Numbered from the stretch's first letter, positions 7,920 through 18,999 are shown. The stretch: DNA of 64,000 nt from Pseudomonas sp. NBRC 111124 (GCF_001320245.1 NZ_BCBA01000007.1:124001-188000), one strand, 5' to 3'. Notes: generated from the sequence alone by a model not told the origin. Made by a program: numbers and translations.

Positions 7920-9325
7920 TGCGCGCCCAATCGTCGCTCGTTAAACGCCTTACCCTCATGTTCATGTTCGCGGTCATCGCCGTATTGGTCGTTGCCGGCG
8001 TGAGCTTCTACATGCTCAGTCAGCACCATTTCCAGATGCTGGATGAGCAAGCCCTGGCCGAGAAACTCGAATCCACCCGGCACATCCTTTCACTTTCAGC
8101 AGCACGTGATGAACTTGAGGATCAGGAGCCTCAACTGCGTGCTTTGTTGGGGGCTCATCAGGACCTTTCTGCGGAGATTCTTGATGCTGACGGTACTGTC
8201 CTGTTCTCGGACTCCAAGGCATCCCGCATCCCTGAGCGCTTTAAGCAGGCCTCTTCTGGCGCCGTTTGGGACTGGCAAATCGACTCGCGGAACTTCCGGG
8301 GGATTACCTCTCAACTGGCTATAGCGCAGGCGCAGGCGCCGGTAACAGTCATGTTGATGCTGGATGTCACCAGCCATGCCCACTTTTTCAAGACGCTGCA
8401 ATGGTGGTTCGGCATTGGCTTGGTCATCAGCGCTCTGGTTAGTGCAGGATTGGGGTGGATCGTGGCCAAGAGCGGTCTTCGGCCGGTTGGGCAGATCACC
8501 AAGGTGGCGACATCCATGTCTGCCCGGTCCCTTCGCGAGCGAATTCCATTGGAGCCCGTGCCGCTTGAATTGCAGGAGCTGATCCTCTCCTTCAACGGAA
8601 TGCTTGCACGCCTGGAAGACGCGTTCGTCCGGCTATCAAACTTCTCAGCCGACATCGCACATGAGCTGCGGACTCCGGTAAGTAATCTTCTGACGCATAC
8701 CGAAGTCGTTCTGACCAAAAAACGCGACCTCGATGCCTACGAAGACAACCTCTACTCCAATCTTGAAGACCTCAAGCGCATGTCGCGCATGATCGATGAC
8801 ATGCTGTTCCTGGCAAAAGCTGATAACGGCTTGATCATCCCCGAGCAGGTTGATATCGATCTGGTCGGGCTAGTGTCCAGACTGATTGAGTACTACCAGC
8901 TTGCAGCCGAAGACCGAAGCATTCGGCTTGCCCTTCAAGGCGAAGGTACGATCCGTGGTGACCGGCTAATGATTGACCGGGCGGTTTCCAACATTCTATC
9001 CAACGCTTTGCGCTATACCCCCGAAGGCCACGATATCGCCGTCCGGATTGTCGAGGCGGCTGATCAAGTGAACCTGTCCGTCCAGAACAATGGGGCCACG
9101 ATTGATCCGGAACATATCAACAAAATCTTCGACCGGTTCTATCGCGCTGACCCTGCAAGGCGGGAAGGAAGCCCAAGCAACGCCGGCTTGGGTCTGGCCA
9201 TAACGCGTTCGATCATCGAGGCTCATGGTGGGCGAATTTGGTGTACCTCCGCTGACGGCGTGACGAGTTTTCACATCGCTCTGCCGCACGCCAAACAATC
9301 CACTTCCAAGCCTCAAACGGCTTAA
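7919..9325 (+). CDS. copS: CopS, heavy-metal sensor histidine kinase
   Basis: A 468-residue membrane kinase with two transmembrane segments (about 15-37 and 160-185) flanking a periplasmic sensor domain, then HAMP, an HisKA domain with phospho-accepting His248 in FSADIAHELRTP, and an HATPase domain (NILSNALRY, GLGLAITRSIIEAHGG). It belongs to the CusS/CopS/CzcS family, which senses periplasmic metal. Translation is coupled to copR through a TAATG overlap. It presumably phosphorylates CopR when Cu(I) or Ag(I) rises. Confidence 0.93.
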   Translation: MRAQSSLVKRLTLMFMFAVIAVLVVAGVSFYMLSQHHFQMLDEQALAEKLESTRHILSLSAARDELEDQEPQLRALLGAHQDLSAEILDADGTVLFSDSKASRIPERFKQASSGAVWDWQIDSRNFRGITSQLAIAQAQAPVTVMLMLDVTSHAHFFKTLQWWFGIGLVISALVSAGLGWIVAKSGLRPVGQITKVATSMSARSLRERIPLEPVPLELQELILSFNGMLARLEDAFVRLSNFSADIAHELRTPVSNLLTHTEVVLTKKRDLDAYEDNLYSNLEDLKRMSRMIDDMLFLAKADNGLIIPEQVDIDLVGLVSRLIEYYQLAAEDRSIRLALQGEGTIRGDRLMIDRAVSNILSNALRYTPEGHDIAVRIVEAADQVNLSVQNNGATIDPEHINKIFDRFYRADPARREGSPSNAGLGLAITRSIIEAHGGRIWCTSADGVTSFHIALPHAKQSTSKPQTA

Positions 9326-9361
9326 TGCTCATTTCATGCGTGTAACCTATACTCGGCCATC

Positions 9362-9709
9362 ATGAACCGGCTCCTACGACTGTTCACCATCCTGCTTCTA
9401 ATCGCATCGCTTCCTCTCAACGGCATGGCGGGAGTCGACTCAGCCATTGAACCATGCCCCATGCAAACCATGGGGATGGAGATGATGGCGGGGATGGATC
9501 ACGATTGTTGCCAGGATACTGATCCAGGATCAGCTGCCGACCACTCCAAAGCCTGCAAAGTGGGCCAGGAGTGTAGAACCGCGAGCACAGTTCAGGTCGA
9601 AATAATTAACCCCACGCTCACCTATTCTGCGCCTAGGCCAGTAGATACCTATGCGGTGAGCCTCGTAAACAGGGCGCCTCCTGACCCTTGGCGGCCACCC
9701 CGCGCCTGA
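9362..9709 (+). CDS. Small exported Met/Cys/His-rich protein
   Basis: A 115-residue protein with a signal peptide (ends LNGMAGVDS), followed by a compact thiol- and thioether-rich stretch: PCPMQTMGMEMM, MDHDCCQD and HSKACKVGQEC. The C-terminal half is unremarkable. Similar Met/Cys-rich exported proteins head cus/sil-type operons; I cannot name the family. It follows copS by 36 bp and precedes cusC, so it may act as a periplasmic Cu/Ag carrier for the pump (inference). Confidence 0.7.
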   Translation: MNRLLRLFTILLLIASLPLNGMAGVDSAIEPCPMQTMGMEMMAGMDHDCCQDTDPGSAADHSKACKVGQECRTASTVQVEIINPTLTYSAPRPVDTYAVSLVNRAPPDPWRPPRA

Positions 9710-9795
9710 TTACCTCTTAAATTCACCCCATCGTCCTGTTTTGCAGCCGGATGATGGCATGCGCTTGCGCGCTGATTTTTTGAGGAATCATTTCC

Positions 9796-11049
9796 ATGAC
9801 TCCCCCACGTTACCGATTAGGGATGGCATGTCTGGCCGCTCTGATCAGCCTGTTGTCGACGTTACCGGCTCAGGCTACACCGTTGTCTCTGGAGGAAGCG
9901 CTTCAACTTGCCGAACGCAATGCCCCCATCCTCCAGGCCAGGCAAGAGCAAATGACGGCCGCTCGACACGCTGTGATCCCAGCAGGCGAGCTGCCTGATC
10001 CACGTCTCAACCTAGGAGTGCAGAACCTTCCTGTTGACGGCAGTGATCGTTGGAGCATGAACCGCGATTTCATGACGATGCAGGTTGTCGGCCTCTCCCA
10101 GGAAGTACCAAACCGGGACAAGCGGGAGGCACGAGTTGAGACGGCACGAGCGAGCGTTGAGCGAGCCGATGCAGAGGCGGTGTTCGAGCGCTTAAAAGTG
10201 CGTGCTGCCACAGCCCAAGCTTGGGTCGCGGCGTACACCGTTCAACGGAAACTGCAGCAGTTTGAGGACTTCTACAAAGAAAACCGTCTGTTGGCCGCAG
10301 CAATCCGCGCACGCCTGGCCGGCGGTACCGGCGCGACGGCCGACGCACTTGCTCCTGACCAGGAAGCTGCGCAACTCGATGAGCAAAAAGATGTTCTGCT
10401 CACACAGGCCGCTCAGGCACGGGCTGCACTCAAGCGATGGATTGGAGAGGATGCTGATCCGCAAGCTCAAGCATTTCCGCGCTGGCCAGTGAGCGCGCCG
10501 GACTATCTACACGCTATACATGCACATCCAGAATTGGCGACCTACAACGCCCTTACGCGGGAAGCACAAGCTCAAGTGCACCAAGCCTTGGCAGAAAAGA
10601 AGTCGGACTGGGGGTGGCAGGTGGATTACCAGCGGCGCGGGCCTGAATTCAGCAATATGGTGAGCCTGCAGGTAAGTTTCCAACTGCCCTTGTTCGCTGG
10701 CTCACGGCAGGACCCGATGATCGCGGCACGTCGCGCACAAGTCCGGCAACTGGAGGACGAACAGGAAGCGGCATTGCGTGAGCATAAAGCGCAGCTGGAG
10801 ACAGATCTTGCGGATTACCAGCGATTGCAGCGAGCAGTGCAGCGCAGCCGTGAAACATTGTTACCGCTAGCGGAGGATCGAGTCCGCCTCGCCCTTGCTG
10901 ACTATCGAGCCGGTAAATCACCCTTAAGTGAGGTTCTCACCGCTCGACGTCAGCGGGTTGAAACACGACTGCAAGACATCGATCTGCAAGGACAGTTGGC
11001 CGCGACAGCTGCACGGCTGCACTTCGCGTATGGAGAGGTGCGCGCATGA
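9796..11049 (+). CDS. cusC: CusC-like outer-membrane efflux protein (TolC family)
   Basis: A 417-residue TolC-family outer-membrane factor: signal peptide (ends LPAQATPLS), then two repeats of the coiled-coil/barrel architecture (LSLEEALQLAERNAPIL, and the second half with SFQLPLFAGSRQDPM and LLPLAEDRVRLALADYRAGKSPLSEVL). It forms the outer-membrane exit duct of the tripartite pump. Its stop overlaps the start of cusB by 4 bp (ATGA). Confidence 0.9.
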   Translation: MTPPRYRLGMACLAALISLLSTLPAQATPLSLEEALQLAERNAPILQARQEQMTAARHAVIPAGELPDPRLNLGVQNLPVDGSDRWSMNRDFMTMQVVGLSQEVPNRDKREARVETARASVERADAEAVFERLKVRAATAQAWVAAYTVQRKLQQFEDFYKENRLLAAAIRARLAGGTGATADALAPDQEAAQLDEQKDVLLTQAAQARAALKRWIGEDADPQAQAFPRWPVSAPDYLHAIHAHPELATYNALTREAQAQVHQALAEKKSDWGWQVDYQRRGPEFSNMVSLQVSFQLPLFAGSRQDPMIAARRAQVRQLEDEQEAALREHKAQLETDLADYQRLQRAVQRSRETLLPLAEDRVRLALADYRAGKSPLSEVLTARRQRVETRLQDIDLQGQLAATAARLHFAYGEVRA

Positions 11050-12512
11050 GAAATTCAACTATCAGCCTTGTGGTATTGGCCGCGTTGGCTATCGGCGGTG
11101 GCGTTGGCTATCAGCTAGCAAAGCGTGGGCAGGTGTCCACTGCCTCCCCTGAAACGCTACAGAAGGTGCTGTATTGGTATGACCCGATGTACCCCCAGCA
11201 GCACTTTCCAGCACCGGGCAAGTCGCCCTTCATGGACATGCCACTGGTGCCGAAGTACCAGGAAAGCACCGCTGCTGAGGTGAGCCCCGCAGTTCAAGTT
11301 TCACAGGGGCTCCAACAAAACCTGGGGGTCCGTCTGGCTACCGTAGCGAAAGGGCAGCTTGCTCGAACCCTCCAGGTGAGCGGCGTGCTTACCTTCGATG
11401 AGCGGGATTTTAGCGTTCTGCAGGCTCGTACCGGTGGCTACGTCGAACGCACCTATGGCCGCGCTACAGGCGACGTGGTTGCCAAGGGCGCCCCATTGGC
11501 AGATGTGTTGACGCCTGAATGGGCGGGCTTGCAGGAAGAGTACCTGGCGCTTCAGCGATCTGGGGACAATGAATTGCGCGCTGCAGCTCGGCAACGACTA
11601 CTGCTGGCGGGTATGCCTGCCGATCTTATCAACCGGATTGACCGTACGGGAAGGGTCCAGAATTCGGTAACGCTCTTGGCCCCAACAGCAGGCGTCCTTC
11701 AGGCTCTGGAATTGCGGCCAGGCATGACAATGACACCGGGTGCAACGTTGGCGAAGATCAATGGTATCGCGAACGTCTGGCTTGAGGCCGCAGTACCTGA
11801 AGCGCAAGCCCAAGGCCTACAGGAAGGACAGGCAGTGCAGGCGAATCTGGCAGCGTTCCCAGGCGAACCTGTTCCCGGCAAGCTGACCGCATTGCTGGCT
11901 GATGCGGATCTGCAAAGCCGCACCTTGCGGCTTCGTATAGAACTGCCCAACCCCGGCGGCCGGTTGCGCCCAGGCATGACCGCGCAGGTTTCCCTCCATC
12001 CGTCCGGGCAACAGGATGACAGCCTACTGGTGCCAGCCGAGGCGATCATTCGGACGGGGAAACGCGATCTCGTAATGGTGTCAGAAGACGGAGGTCGATT
12101 CCGGCCGGTGGAAGTAGTGCTCGGCCAGGAAAGTGCTGGCCAGGTGGTCGTGCTGCGAGGCCTTCAGGCGGGCCAGCGCGTTGTGGCGTCCGGGCAGTTT
12201 CTGCTGGACTCCGAAGCGAGCTTGAAAGGTATCGAGGCCGTTACTGCTGGCGATGCTCCACTTGCGCAACCTGTACAGCCGGCTCTACATCAGGCCAATG
12301 GGCGCATCGTTCAAATAGAAGGTAATCAGCTGACCATCGCTCATGGACCGTTCGTGACGCTGGGCATGCCTGGTATGACGATGACTTTCCCTGTGGCAGA
12401 TCCCCGCTTGATTGCCGGACTCAAGGTTGGCGAACGCATCCGGTTTGGAGTGCGCGAGCGCGATGAAGGCATGGTCATCGAGCAAATAACCCAGCAGGAG
12501 AACCAGCCATGA
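11046..12512 (+). CDS. cusB: CusB-like membrane fusion protein with a fused CusF-like domain
   Basis: A 488-residue periplasmic adaptor. After the N-terminal anchor comes a heavy-metal-binding segment ([12 protein letters not shown] to MPLVPKY, about 40-68), then the lipoyl/barrel-sandwich and beta-barrel domains of the RND adaptor family. The last about 70 residues form a second metal domain of the CusF type ([11 protein letters not shown] and [10 protein letters not shown]). In that domain the Trp that caps the copper site in CusF is replaced by Met, while the His and both Met ligands are kept. Coupled to cusC and cusA by 4-bp overlaps. Confidence 0.92.
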   Translation: MRNSTISLVVLAALAIGGGVGYQLAKRGQVSTASPETLQKVLYWYDPMYPQQHFPAPGKSPFMDMPLVPKYQESTAAEVSPAVQVSQGLQQNLGVRLATVAKGQLARTLQVSGVLTFDERDFSVLQARTGGYVERTYGRATGDVVAKGAPLADVLTPEWAGLQEEYLALQRSGDNELRAAARQRLLLAGMPADLINRIDRTGRVQNSVTLLAPTAGVLQALELRPGMTMTPGATLAKINGIANVWLEAAVPEAQAQGLQEGQAVQANLAAFPGEPVPGKLTALLADADLQSRTLRLRIELPNPGGRLRPGMTAQVSLHPSGQQDDSLLVPAEAIIRTGKRDLVMVSEDGGRFRPVEVVLGQESAGQVVVLRGLQAGQRVVASGQFLLDSEASLKGIEAVTAGDAPLAQPVQPALHQANGRIVQIEGNQLTIAHGPFVTLGMPGMTMTFPVADPRLIAGLKVGERIRFGVRERDEGMVIEQITQQENQP

Positions 12513-15500
12513 TCGCGAACCTGATTCGTTGGTCGGTTGGCAACCGCGTCCTGGTCCTGCTGGCAACACTGTTTGCCGTAGCTTGGGGCGTTTTCTCTCT
12601 GCGCAGTTTGCCGATCGACGCGTTGCCTGACCTGTCAGATGTGCAGGTGATTATCCGCACCTCCTACCCAGGGCAGGCACCGCAGATCGTGGAAAATCAG
12701 GTGACATATCCCCTGACCACCACAATGCTTTCCGTACCCGGAGCCAAGACAGTGCGGGGCTTTTCAGCATTTGGAGACAGCTTCGTATATGTGTTGTTTG
12801 AGGACGGCACAGATCTCTATTGGGCGCGGTCCAGGGTGCTCGAATACCTAAGCCAGGTTCAGTCTCGATTACCGGCGTCCGCTAAGCCAGTGCTCGGACC
12901 CGATGCCACTGGTGTAGGCTGGATCTACCAGTATGCGCTGGTGGACCGCAGTGGTACCCATGACCTGGCACAGCTGCGCAGCCTTCAGGACTGGTTCCTG
13001 CGCTTCGAGTTGAAAACTCTTCCGGACGTTGCCGAAGTGGCGACGATAGGCGGGATGGTCAAGCAGTACCAGGTAGTGCTCGATCCGCTGCGCATGGCCA
13101 GCTTGGGAATCACTCAAGTTGAGGTTTCGGACGCCATCGCCAAGGCCAATCAGGAAACCGGTGGCGGCGTGCTCGAACAAGGCGAAGCTGAGTTCATGGT
13201 AAGGGCTTCCGGCTATCTGAAGTCACTCGATGATTTCCGAGCCATTCCCCTGCGCCTGGCTGCGAAGGGTATACCCGTAACACTGGGCGATGTAGCCACT
13301 GTACAGCTGGGCCCTGAGGCACGTCGCGGCATCGGCGAGCTTGATGGACAGGGCGAAGCGGTGGGCGGCGTAGTAATTCTGCGCAGTGGCAAGAATGCGA
13401 AAGATGCCATCGCTCACGTCAAATCCAAGCTTGAATCGCTGGAAAAAAGCCTGCCTGCCGGGGTCGAGCTGGTCACTACCTACGACCGTAGCCAGTTGAT
13501 CGATCGTGCTGTGGAAAATCTGAGCCAGAAGCTGATTGAAGAGTTCATCGTGGTCGCACTGGTGTGCGCTGCATTTCTTTGGCATCTGCGCTCATCGTTG
13601 GTCGCCATCGTCTCGCTTCCGGTTGGTGTCCTCATTGCCCTGATCGTCATGCGCCACCAGGGCATCAACGCCAACATCATGTCGCTTGGGGGCATAGCCA
13701 TTGCAATCGGTGCGATGGTGGACGCCGCTGTGGTGATGATTGAGAACGCGCACAAACGGGTTGAGGCTTGGCATACGTGGCACCCTGGAAAGTCGTTGCG
13801 TGGCGAAGATCATTGGAAAGTGATGACTGAGGCAGCAGTCGAGGTCGGGCCTGCGCTGTTCTTCAGCCTCATGATCATTACGCTGTCCTTCATACCGGTA
13901 TTCACCTTGCAGGCTCAGGAGGGAAGGCTGTTTGCGCCCCTCGCATTCACCAAGACTTATGCAATGGCAGCAGCAGCGGGCCTTTCGGTTACCCTGGTAC
14001 CCGTGCTGATGGGGTACTGGATTCGGGGTCGTTTACCGGCAGAAGAGCGCAACCCACTCAATCGAACCCTGATACGGCTCTATCGCCCAGCATTGGAGAT
14101 CGTTCTACGCCGGCCAAAGCTCACGTTGGCGGGTGCACTGTTGATTTTGCTCAGCAGTGTCTGGCCCCTGAGCCAGCTCGGCGGCGAATTCTTGCCGCCA
14201 CTGGATGAAGGCGATTTGCTGTACATGCCGACTGCCCTGCCAGGTCTTTCGGCGCAGAAAGCCTCTGAGCTTTTGCAACGTACGGACCGGCTGATCCGAA
14301 CGGTACCGGAGGTCGCCAGTGTCTTCGGTAAAGCGGGCCGGGCTGAATCAGCGACCGACCCGGCCCCGCTGGAGATGTTCGAGACGACTGTCCGACTTAA
14401 ACCGAAGGATCAGTGGCGAGCAGGGATGACCACTGAGAAGCTGATCGAAGAGCTGGACCGTACCGTGCAGGTACCTGGGCTAACCAATATCTGGATCCCA
14501 CCGATTCGAAACCGTATCGACATGCTCGCAACCGGTATCAAAAGCCCGATCGGCGTAAAGGTTGCCGGCAGCAATTTGAATGAGATCGACCGGGTGACTC
14601 TGGCTATCGAGAAGGTGGCCAAAACGGTTCCAGGGGTGACTTCCGCCCTCGCCGAGCGATTAACCGGTGGACGCTACATCGATCTGGATATCGACCGCCA
14701 ATTCGCAGCGCGTTACGGCCTGAACATTGCTGATGTCCAAGCGATTGTTGCCGGCGCCGTTGGGGGCGAAAACATCGGCGAAACCGTAGAAGGCCTGGCG
14801 CGATATCCCATCAGTGTTCGGTACCCACGGGAGTGGCGTGACTCTGTTGATGCCCTGCGGCAGCTACCGATTTACACCAGCCAAGGGGGGCGAATCACAC
14901 TGGGAACCGTGGCACGGGTGCGTATTGCGGACGGTCCACCCATGCTCAAGAGTGAAAACGCGCGCCCCTCGGGCTGGGTGTATATCGACGTGCGGAGACG
15001 GGACCTGTCCTCCGTCGTTGCCGACCTGCGCCGGCTAGTCGATCAGCAGGTGAAGCTCGATCCTGGCATAAGCTTGAGCTATTCCGGGCAGTTCGAATAC
15101 CTGGAGCGCGCCAATGCGCGCTTAGCATGGGTAGTACCGGCGACGCTGGCCATTATTTTCGTCCTTCTCTACCTCACGTTTGGCCGCCTCGGTGAAGCGC
15201 TGCTGATCATGGCTACCTTGCCATTTGCGCTAACCGGCGGCGTATGGCTGCTGTACATGATGGGCTACAACCTGTCGGTGGCCACGGGTGTCGGTTTTAT
15301 CGCCTTGGCTGGGGTCGCAGCAGAGTTTGGAGTCATCATGCTGATCTACCTCAACAATGCCTGGACTGAACGAAACGGCAACGGTACGCAGGGGCAACCT
15401 GCGCTTCTGGATGCTATCCGCGAAGGGGCCGTGCAGCGCATCCGCCCCAAAGCCATGACCGTAGCAGTGATCGTCGCAGGCTTGATGCCAATCCTCTGGA

Positions 15501-15667
15501 GTAGCGGTACCGGCAGCGAAGTCATGAGCCGGATCGCTGTACCCATGGTCGGCGGCATGCTCACCGCGCCTTTGCTCTCACTATTTGTAATCCCTGCGGC
15601 TTACTGGCTCGTCAGGCGCCGCGGACTCGCTGTACACGATAACCCCCAAACAGGAGTAACCCGATGA
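12509..15667 (+). CDS. cusA: CusA-like heavy-metal RND transporter, Cu(I)/Ag(I) type
   Basis: A 1052-residue inner-membrane RND pump with two six-helix halves, each with a large periplasmic loop. The transmembrane-4 region reads [25 protein letters not shown], the monovalent-metal (CusA/SilA) version rather than the [10 protein letters not shown] version of the CzcA protein at 46069-49230. The [16 protein letters not shown] motif and periplasmic methionines fit Cu/Ag export driven by proton influx. Start and stop both overlap neighbours by 4 bp. Confidence 0.95.
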   Translation: MIANLIRWSVGNRVLVLLATLFAVAWGVFSLRSLPIDALPDLSDVQVIIRTSYPGQAPQIVENQVTYPLTTTMLSVPGAKTVRGFSAFGDSFVYVLFEDGTDLYWARSRVLEYLSQVQSRLPASAKPVLGPDATGVGWIYQYALVDRSGTHDLAQLRSLQDWFLRFELKTLPDVAEVATIGGMVKQYQVVLDPLRMASLGITQVEVSDAIAKANQETGGGVLEQGEAEFMVRASGYLKSLDDFRAIPLRLAAKGIPVTLGDVATVQLGPEARRGIGELDGQGEAVGGVVILRSGKNAKDAIAHVKSKLESLEKSLPAGVELVTTYDRSQLIDRAVENLSQKLIEEFIVVALVCAAFLWHLRSSLVAIVSLPVGVLIALIVMRHQGINANIMSLGGIAIAIGAMVDAAVVMIENAHKRVEAWHTWHPGKSLRGEDHWKVMTEAAVEVGPALFFSLMIITLSFIPVFTLQAQEGRLFAPLAFTKTYAMAAAAGLSVTLVPVLMGYWIRGRLPAEERNPLNRTLIRLYRPALEIVLRRPKLTLAGALLILLSSVWPLSQLGGEFLPPLDEGDLLYMPTALPGLSAQKASELLQRTDRLIRTVPEVASVFGKAGRAESATDPAPLEMFETTVRLKPKDQWRAGMTTEKLIEELDRTVQVPGLTNIWIPPIRNRIDMLATGIKSPIGVKVAGSNLNEIDRVTLAIEKVAKTVPGVTSALAERLTGGRYIDLDIDRQFAARYGLNIADVQAIVAGAVGGENIGETVEGLARYPISVRYPREWRDSVDALRQLPIYTSQGGRITLGTVARVRIADGPPMLKSENARPSGWVYIDVRRRDLSSVVADLRRLVDQQVKLDPGISLSYSGQFEYLERANARLAWVVPATLAIIFVLLYLTFGRLGEALLIMATLPFALTGGVWLLYMMGYNLSVATGVGFIALAGVAAEFGVIMLIYLNNAWTERNGNGTQGQPALLDAIREGAVQRIRPKAMTVAVIVAGLMPILWSSGTGSEVMSRIAVPMVGGMLTAPLLSLFVIPAAYWLVRRRGLAVHDNPQTGVTR

Positions 15668-16011
15668 AGAAGCTACTGATCAGCGCTGGCCTGGTGTTCG
15701 CCGTTGCGGCGGCGGTGCAGGCCCAAGACATGTATGGCACGGATATGAAGAATATGCCCATGGAAGGCAACGAGACCCAAGGCAGCCAGGCGGCTCCGAC
15801 TGCATCGGCTGAGGGAACCATCAAAGCTTTGGAACCAGGTAAAGTTACCTTGGCGCATGGACCAGTATCAGCCCTGAAATGGCCGGCAATGACCATGGGC
15901 TTCAGCGCTACCGAGCAGCAACTCAAGGGACTCAAGGTAGGCGACAAGGTCAGCTTCGATTTCCGAATGAATGGGGGCACAGCGACGATCGTAGGCATTC
16001 GCAAGCAGTGA
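15664..16011 (+). CDS. cusF: CusF-like periplasmic copper chaperone
   Basis: A 115-residue exported protein (signal peptide ends AVQAQDM) with a CusF domain: [18 protein letters not shown] contains the His, Trp and two Met that form the Cu(I)/Ag(I) site in CusF. A Met-rich linker ([14 protein letters not shown]) precedes it. It hands metal to CusB. It overlaps cusA by 4 bp and ends the cusCBAF operon; a hairpin follows at 16026-16055. Confidence 0.93.
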   Translation: MKKLLISAGLVFAVAAAVQAQDMYGTDMKNMPMEGNETQGSQAAPTASAEGTIKALEPGKVTLAHGPVSALKWPAMTMGFSATEQQLKGLKVGDKVSFDFRMNGGTATIVGIRKQ

Positions 16012-16025
16012 CGGATTGACTTCTA

Positions 16026-16055
16026 ACCCTGCCTATTAGAGCTGATAGGCAGGGT
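16026..16055. terminator. Hairpin downstream of cusF
   Basis: CCCTGCCTAT and ATAGGCAGGG form a perfect 10-bp stem (27-36 with 45-54 of this line) followed by a weak T-run. The rest of the 16012-16425 gap shows no gene I can support. Confidence 0.6.
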
Positions 16056-16425
16056 CATTTAGCCAAACTTTGGAAAAAGTGCTGCCGCAATTCCTGACCG
16101 CGCCGCCTTCAGCTCTGTGCCTCGGGACGCTAGTTGGTCTTTGCGCTCTGTAGCCGGGATGCATTCAGATCAGAGTAGTAGCTGACGTTTGAGCAGAGAT
16201 CTTCGTGCATCACGATCTATATGGGTCGAAAGCGGACAGGGCATCGCAAAGTCATCCAACTGCCTGAGTTATCCGAACGCCAACAAGGATTCCACCGAGC
16301 TTGTCGACAAGAAAACCCGCGACAACTCAGAGTGTTATCCGAGCAAACAGACTTTGGATACCCTATTCCCGCTAGAAACACTGCCGCTGAAACCCTCCTG
16401 GCATGTAGCTCCTTCGTCCTACGCT

Positions 16426-17085
16426 TCAGCCTCTATGACCCCCACCCAACCTTTCGCGCAGGTGCGGAACGAACCTAGGCGTAACGCGGGTATAAGCTTC
16501 GTAGGCAGCGCCAAACTGCTTGTGCATTTCCCGCTCTTCGGAAACCGCCAAACGCCCGTACATCACCAGCAACACCGGGAACATTGCCAGCGTCAGCAGC
16601 GTCGGCCACTGAAGGAGAAAGCCCAGAAGAATCAGCACAAATGCCACGTACTGCGGATGTCTGATCCAGCCATAGGGCCCGACCGTTGCAAGTGAACGGC
16701 GGCGTTGCGCGTGATATAGCACGTTCCAGGCGGCAGAAAGCAAATAGAAGCCGAAACCCAGGAATAGGTAACTGGCAATGTGCAAAACACTGAAGTGTGG
16801 GTTGCCCTGGTCACCGAGCAACGTCGACCACAGATGGCCGGATTCGTGGGAAAGCAGATCGAGGTTGGGGAACCTGGCCTGCAACCAGCCTGACAACAGA
16901 TAGATCGTCAGGGGGAAGCCATACATTTCCACAAACAGGGCAACGATGAAGGCCGAGAATGCACCGAAGCTCCTCCAGTCTCTCGCCGTTGCCGGCTTGA
17001 AGAAACTGAAGGCAAACATGATGAAGATCGCGGAGTTGATGAAAACCAGCGACCAGAGGCCATACGCGCTTTCACCATGATTCAT
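16426..17085 (-). CDS. Isoprenylcysteine carboxyl methyltransferase family membrane protein
   Basis: A 219-residue membrane protein with about five transmembrane helices. The ICMT/PEMT signature is visible in the C-terminal half: GPYGWIRHPQYVAFVLILLGF, then a conserved EEREMHKQFG with acidic residues. These proteins methylate lipids or other small targets using S-adenosylmethionine; bacterial substrates are mostly unknown. The family is recurrent in copper and mercury loci. It overlaps the DUF2933 gene by 4 bp (ATGA). Confidence 0.85.
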   Translation of the reverse strand: MNHGESAYGLWSLVFINSAIFIMFAFSFFKPATARDWRSFGAFSAFIVALFVEMYGFPLTIYLLSGWLQARFPNLDLLSHESGHLWSTLLGDQGNPHFSVLHIASYLFLGFGFYLLSAAWNVLYHAQRRRSLATVGPYGWIRHPQYVAFVLILLGFLLQWPTLLTLAMFPVLLVMYGRLAVSEEREMHKQFGAAYEAYTRVTPRFVPHLRERLGGGHRG

Positions 17086-17357
17086 GATGGATCTCCCGGC
17101 TTATGGATATCAGCCTTATCGGAGGGGGCCGGTTTGCTCTGGCCCTGGTGATGGTGTCCCCCATGTCCTCGATGCATGAAGACATGCATCAGCGGACAGG
17201 CGAGCAACAACAGATAAGGCAGGGCTCCAACGACATGGGCAAGGTGCTCGGTGAGCAGGAAGTAGACGGCGATCCCACCGATTACCACCAGGCCGATTGC
17301 ATAGCGTGAACGCCAGAAACTGTGTGGTGAGCCGTTTTCATCGAAGTGAGGGTTCAT
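17082..17357 (-). CDS. DUF2933 small membrane protein
   Basis: A 91-residue protein with two transmembrane helices (RYAIGLVVIGGIAVYFLL and LPYLLLLACPLMHVFM) and a His-rich cytosolic or periplasmic tail (HRGHGGHHHQG). This is the DUF2933 pattern. The function is unknown; the His tail and setting imply metal handling. A frameshifted second copy lies at 22179-22436. Confidence 0.85.
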   Translation of the reverse strand: MNPHFDENGSPHSFWRSRYAIGLVVIGGIAVYFLLTEHLAHVVGALPYLLLLACPLMHVFMHRGHGGHHHQGQSKPAPSDKADIHKPGDPS

Positions 17358-17382
17358 AGCGACTCCTGGGAAAGGAGATGGG

Positions 17383-17844
17383 TTACTTCGATGCAGCAGA
17401 TGGCATGCGGTCCATCATCATCTGCATCATCGACTCCATCATGTCCATGCGCTTTTCCATCATCTGGTGGCGGGCGGCCATATCCCCGCCCATGCCGCCA
17501 TGCATGCCCCCCATTTCAGGCATGCCACCCTCCATGGACTTCATCATGGCCATGCCATTTTTCATCAGCGCCATATGCTCGGCCATCAACGCCTGACGGG
17601 CTTCCGGCGTTTTGGCTGCAGCCATCTTTTCGTGCATGGCTTGCATGGCCTTCATTTGCTGGTCCATCGCCGCCATTTGCCCTTTGTCCATTGGCTGAGA
17701 AGGCGTCTTCTCGGTAGCCGCCGCGCTTGGCGCATCGGCCGGGTGATGTGTCGAGTGTTCATCGGTGTTTTGCGCCATGGCGCCCACGGACGCTGCGGCC
17801 AAACAAAGTCCGATCAGTAAATTTCGAACGTTGTTCATCATCAT
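17383..17844 (-). CDS. Exported Met-rich copper-binding protein
   Basis: A 153-residue protein with a signal peptide ending AMAQNTDEH, an early HSTHH cluster, then a predicted helical region in which about one residue in four is Met (MAAMDQQMKAMQAMHEKM; GMAMMKSMEGGMPEMGGMHGGMGG; MDMMESMMQMMMDRM). Such sequences bind Cu(I)/Ag(I). I know no firm family name. Third gene of a leftward group after the beta-propeller protein. Confidence 0.8.
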   Translation of the reverse strand: MMMNNVRNLLIGLCLAAASVGAMAQNTDEHSTHHPADAPSAAATEKTPSQPMDKGQMAAMDQQMKAMQAMHEKMAAAKTPEARQALMAEHMALMKNGMAMMKSMEGGMPEMGGMHGGMGGDMAARHQMMEKRMDMMESMMQMMMDRMPSAASK

Positions 17845-17976
17845 CTCCTTAGCACTGTTTTAAAGCCGGATGCCTTGGTCTGGGCGCTAGGCCTCACCTG
17901 GCACGACAAGCAAATTACTGCGCCGGCGTGAATGCTCATTTTTCGCGTCGTGCTCGGGTTGTACACCGACGGGCTA

Positions 17977-18999
17977 TTATTGGGCACTCGGCGGCTCGAA
18001 GCTGATCCCGTTTGGCCCGGCGCCAACCTTATGGGTAGCAACGACCTTTCGGCTGCTCGTATCGATGACAGATACGGTGCCCGCTTCAATATTGCTGACA
18101 AACACATAAGCGCCGTCGCTGCTGATGGCCACACCATGGGCACCCTTGCCGGTGGTCACGGTGCCCAGGCTGCTACGCGTCTGGAGATCTACGATGGAGA
18201 CTCGGTCGTCCGGATTCTGGCCACTGCCCTGATTCGCGACATAGACCTGGCGACCGTCAACGGTGGCCATCATCTGGATTGGCGTGCGGCCGACATCAAC
18301 CTTGCTGATCACCTTGCGTCTGGCCGTGTCGATGATGCCAAGCTGATTTGTCGCACTGAGCGAGACGAATGCCAGGCGACCGTCAGGGGCAAAGCCGACC
18401 TGGACAGGGCCTTTGCCCACGGGAATCTGCGCGGTTTCTTTGAGTGTGACGACATCGATAAGCGATACGCTGTCGCTCTTCATGTTCGCGATATAGAGTG
18501 TCCGGCCATCAGGGCTCAAGCGCAGCCCATGGGGATAACGCCCAGTTGGAATACCGGGCAACTCGATTCGCTGCTCAAGGTCAAATACTCGCACCTGGTT
18601 GGCAGCGGAATCGGTCACAAAAGCTCGCAGCCCGGTGACGTCGGTGACCACATGAGCCGGGTGATCGCCTGCCGGGAAGCTGAACGGTGGCCTGTCCAGC
18701 GCGCTGGTACTGAACACCAGCAACTGCCCACCGGGCTTTTCACCGCTCGAATGCCCCGCATGTCCAGCCACTCCAACAACCAGAAGCAAGCTGCCGTCGG
18801 GCGAAACCTGTAGGTTGTGGGGTGCGATCGGCAAGGCGACCGTGCTCACATCACCTGTCGCAAGATTTACCTGGCTAATGGAAGCGGACCGTTCATTGGC
18901 CGTGTAGACGTTACCCGTAGGGTTTGCCATGACCAGCCCCAGAGGGATGAGCAGGGATATCCCCAAGGCCATAGAACTAAACCGCTTGGCAGTCATCAT
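17977..18999 (-). CDS. YncE-like beta-propeller protein (YVTN repeats)
   Basis: From ATG 18999 the protein has 340 residues with a signal peptide (ends GLVMANPTG). It is made of about seven repeats of 40 residues ending in patterns such as VSVIDxxxRKVV and VYVANQGSG, the YVTN/YncE fold. GGAG lies 10 bp before the start. These periplasmic propellers are binding scaffolds; several occur in copper or redox loci. No ligand can be read from the sequence. The frame continues 42 codons upstream without signal features. Confidence 0.85.
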   Translation of the reverse strand: MMTAKRFSSMALGISLLIPLGLVMANPTGNVYTANERSASISQVNLATGDVSTVALPIAPHNLQVSPDGSLLLVVGVAGHAGHSSGEKPGGQLLVFSTSALDRPPFSFPAGDHPAHVVTDVTGLRAFVTDSAANQVRVFDLEQRIELPGIPTGRYPHGLRLSPDGRTLYIANMKSDSVSLIDVVTLKETAQIPVGKGPVQVGFAPDGRLAFVSLSATNQLGIIDTARRKVISKVDVGRTPIQMMATVDGRQVYVANQGSGQNPDDRVSIVDLQTRSSLGTVTTGKGAHGVAISSDGAYVFVSNIEAGTVSVIDTSSRKVVATHKVGAGPNGISFEPPSAQ

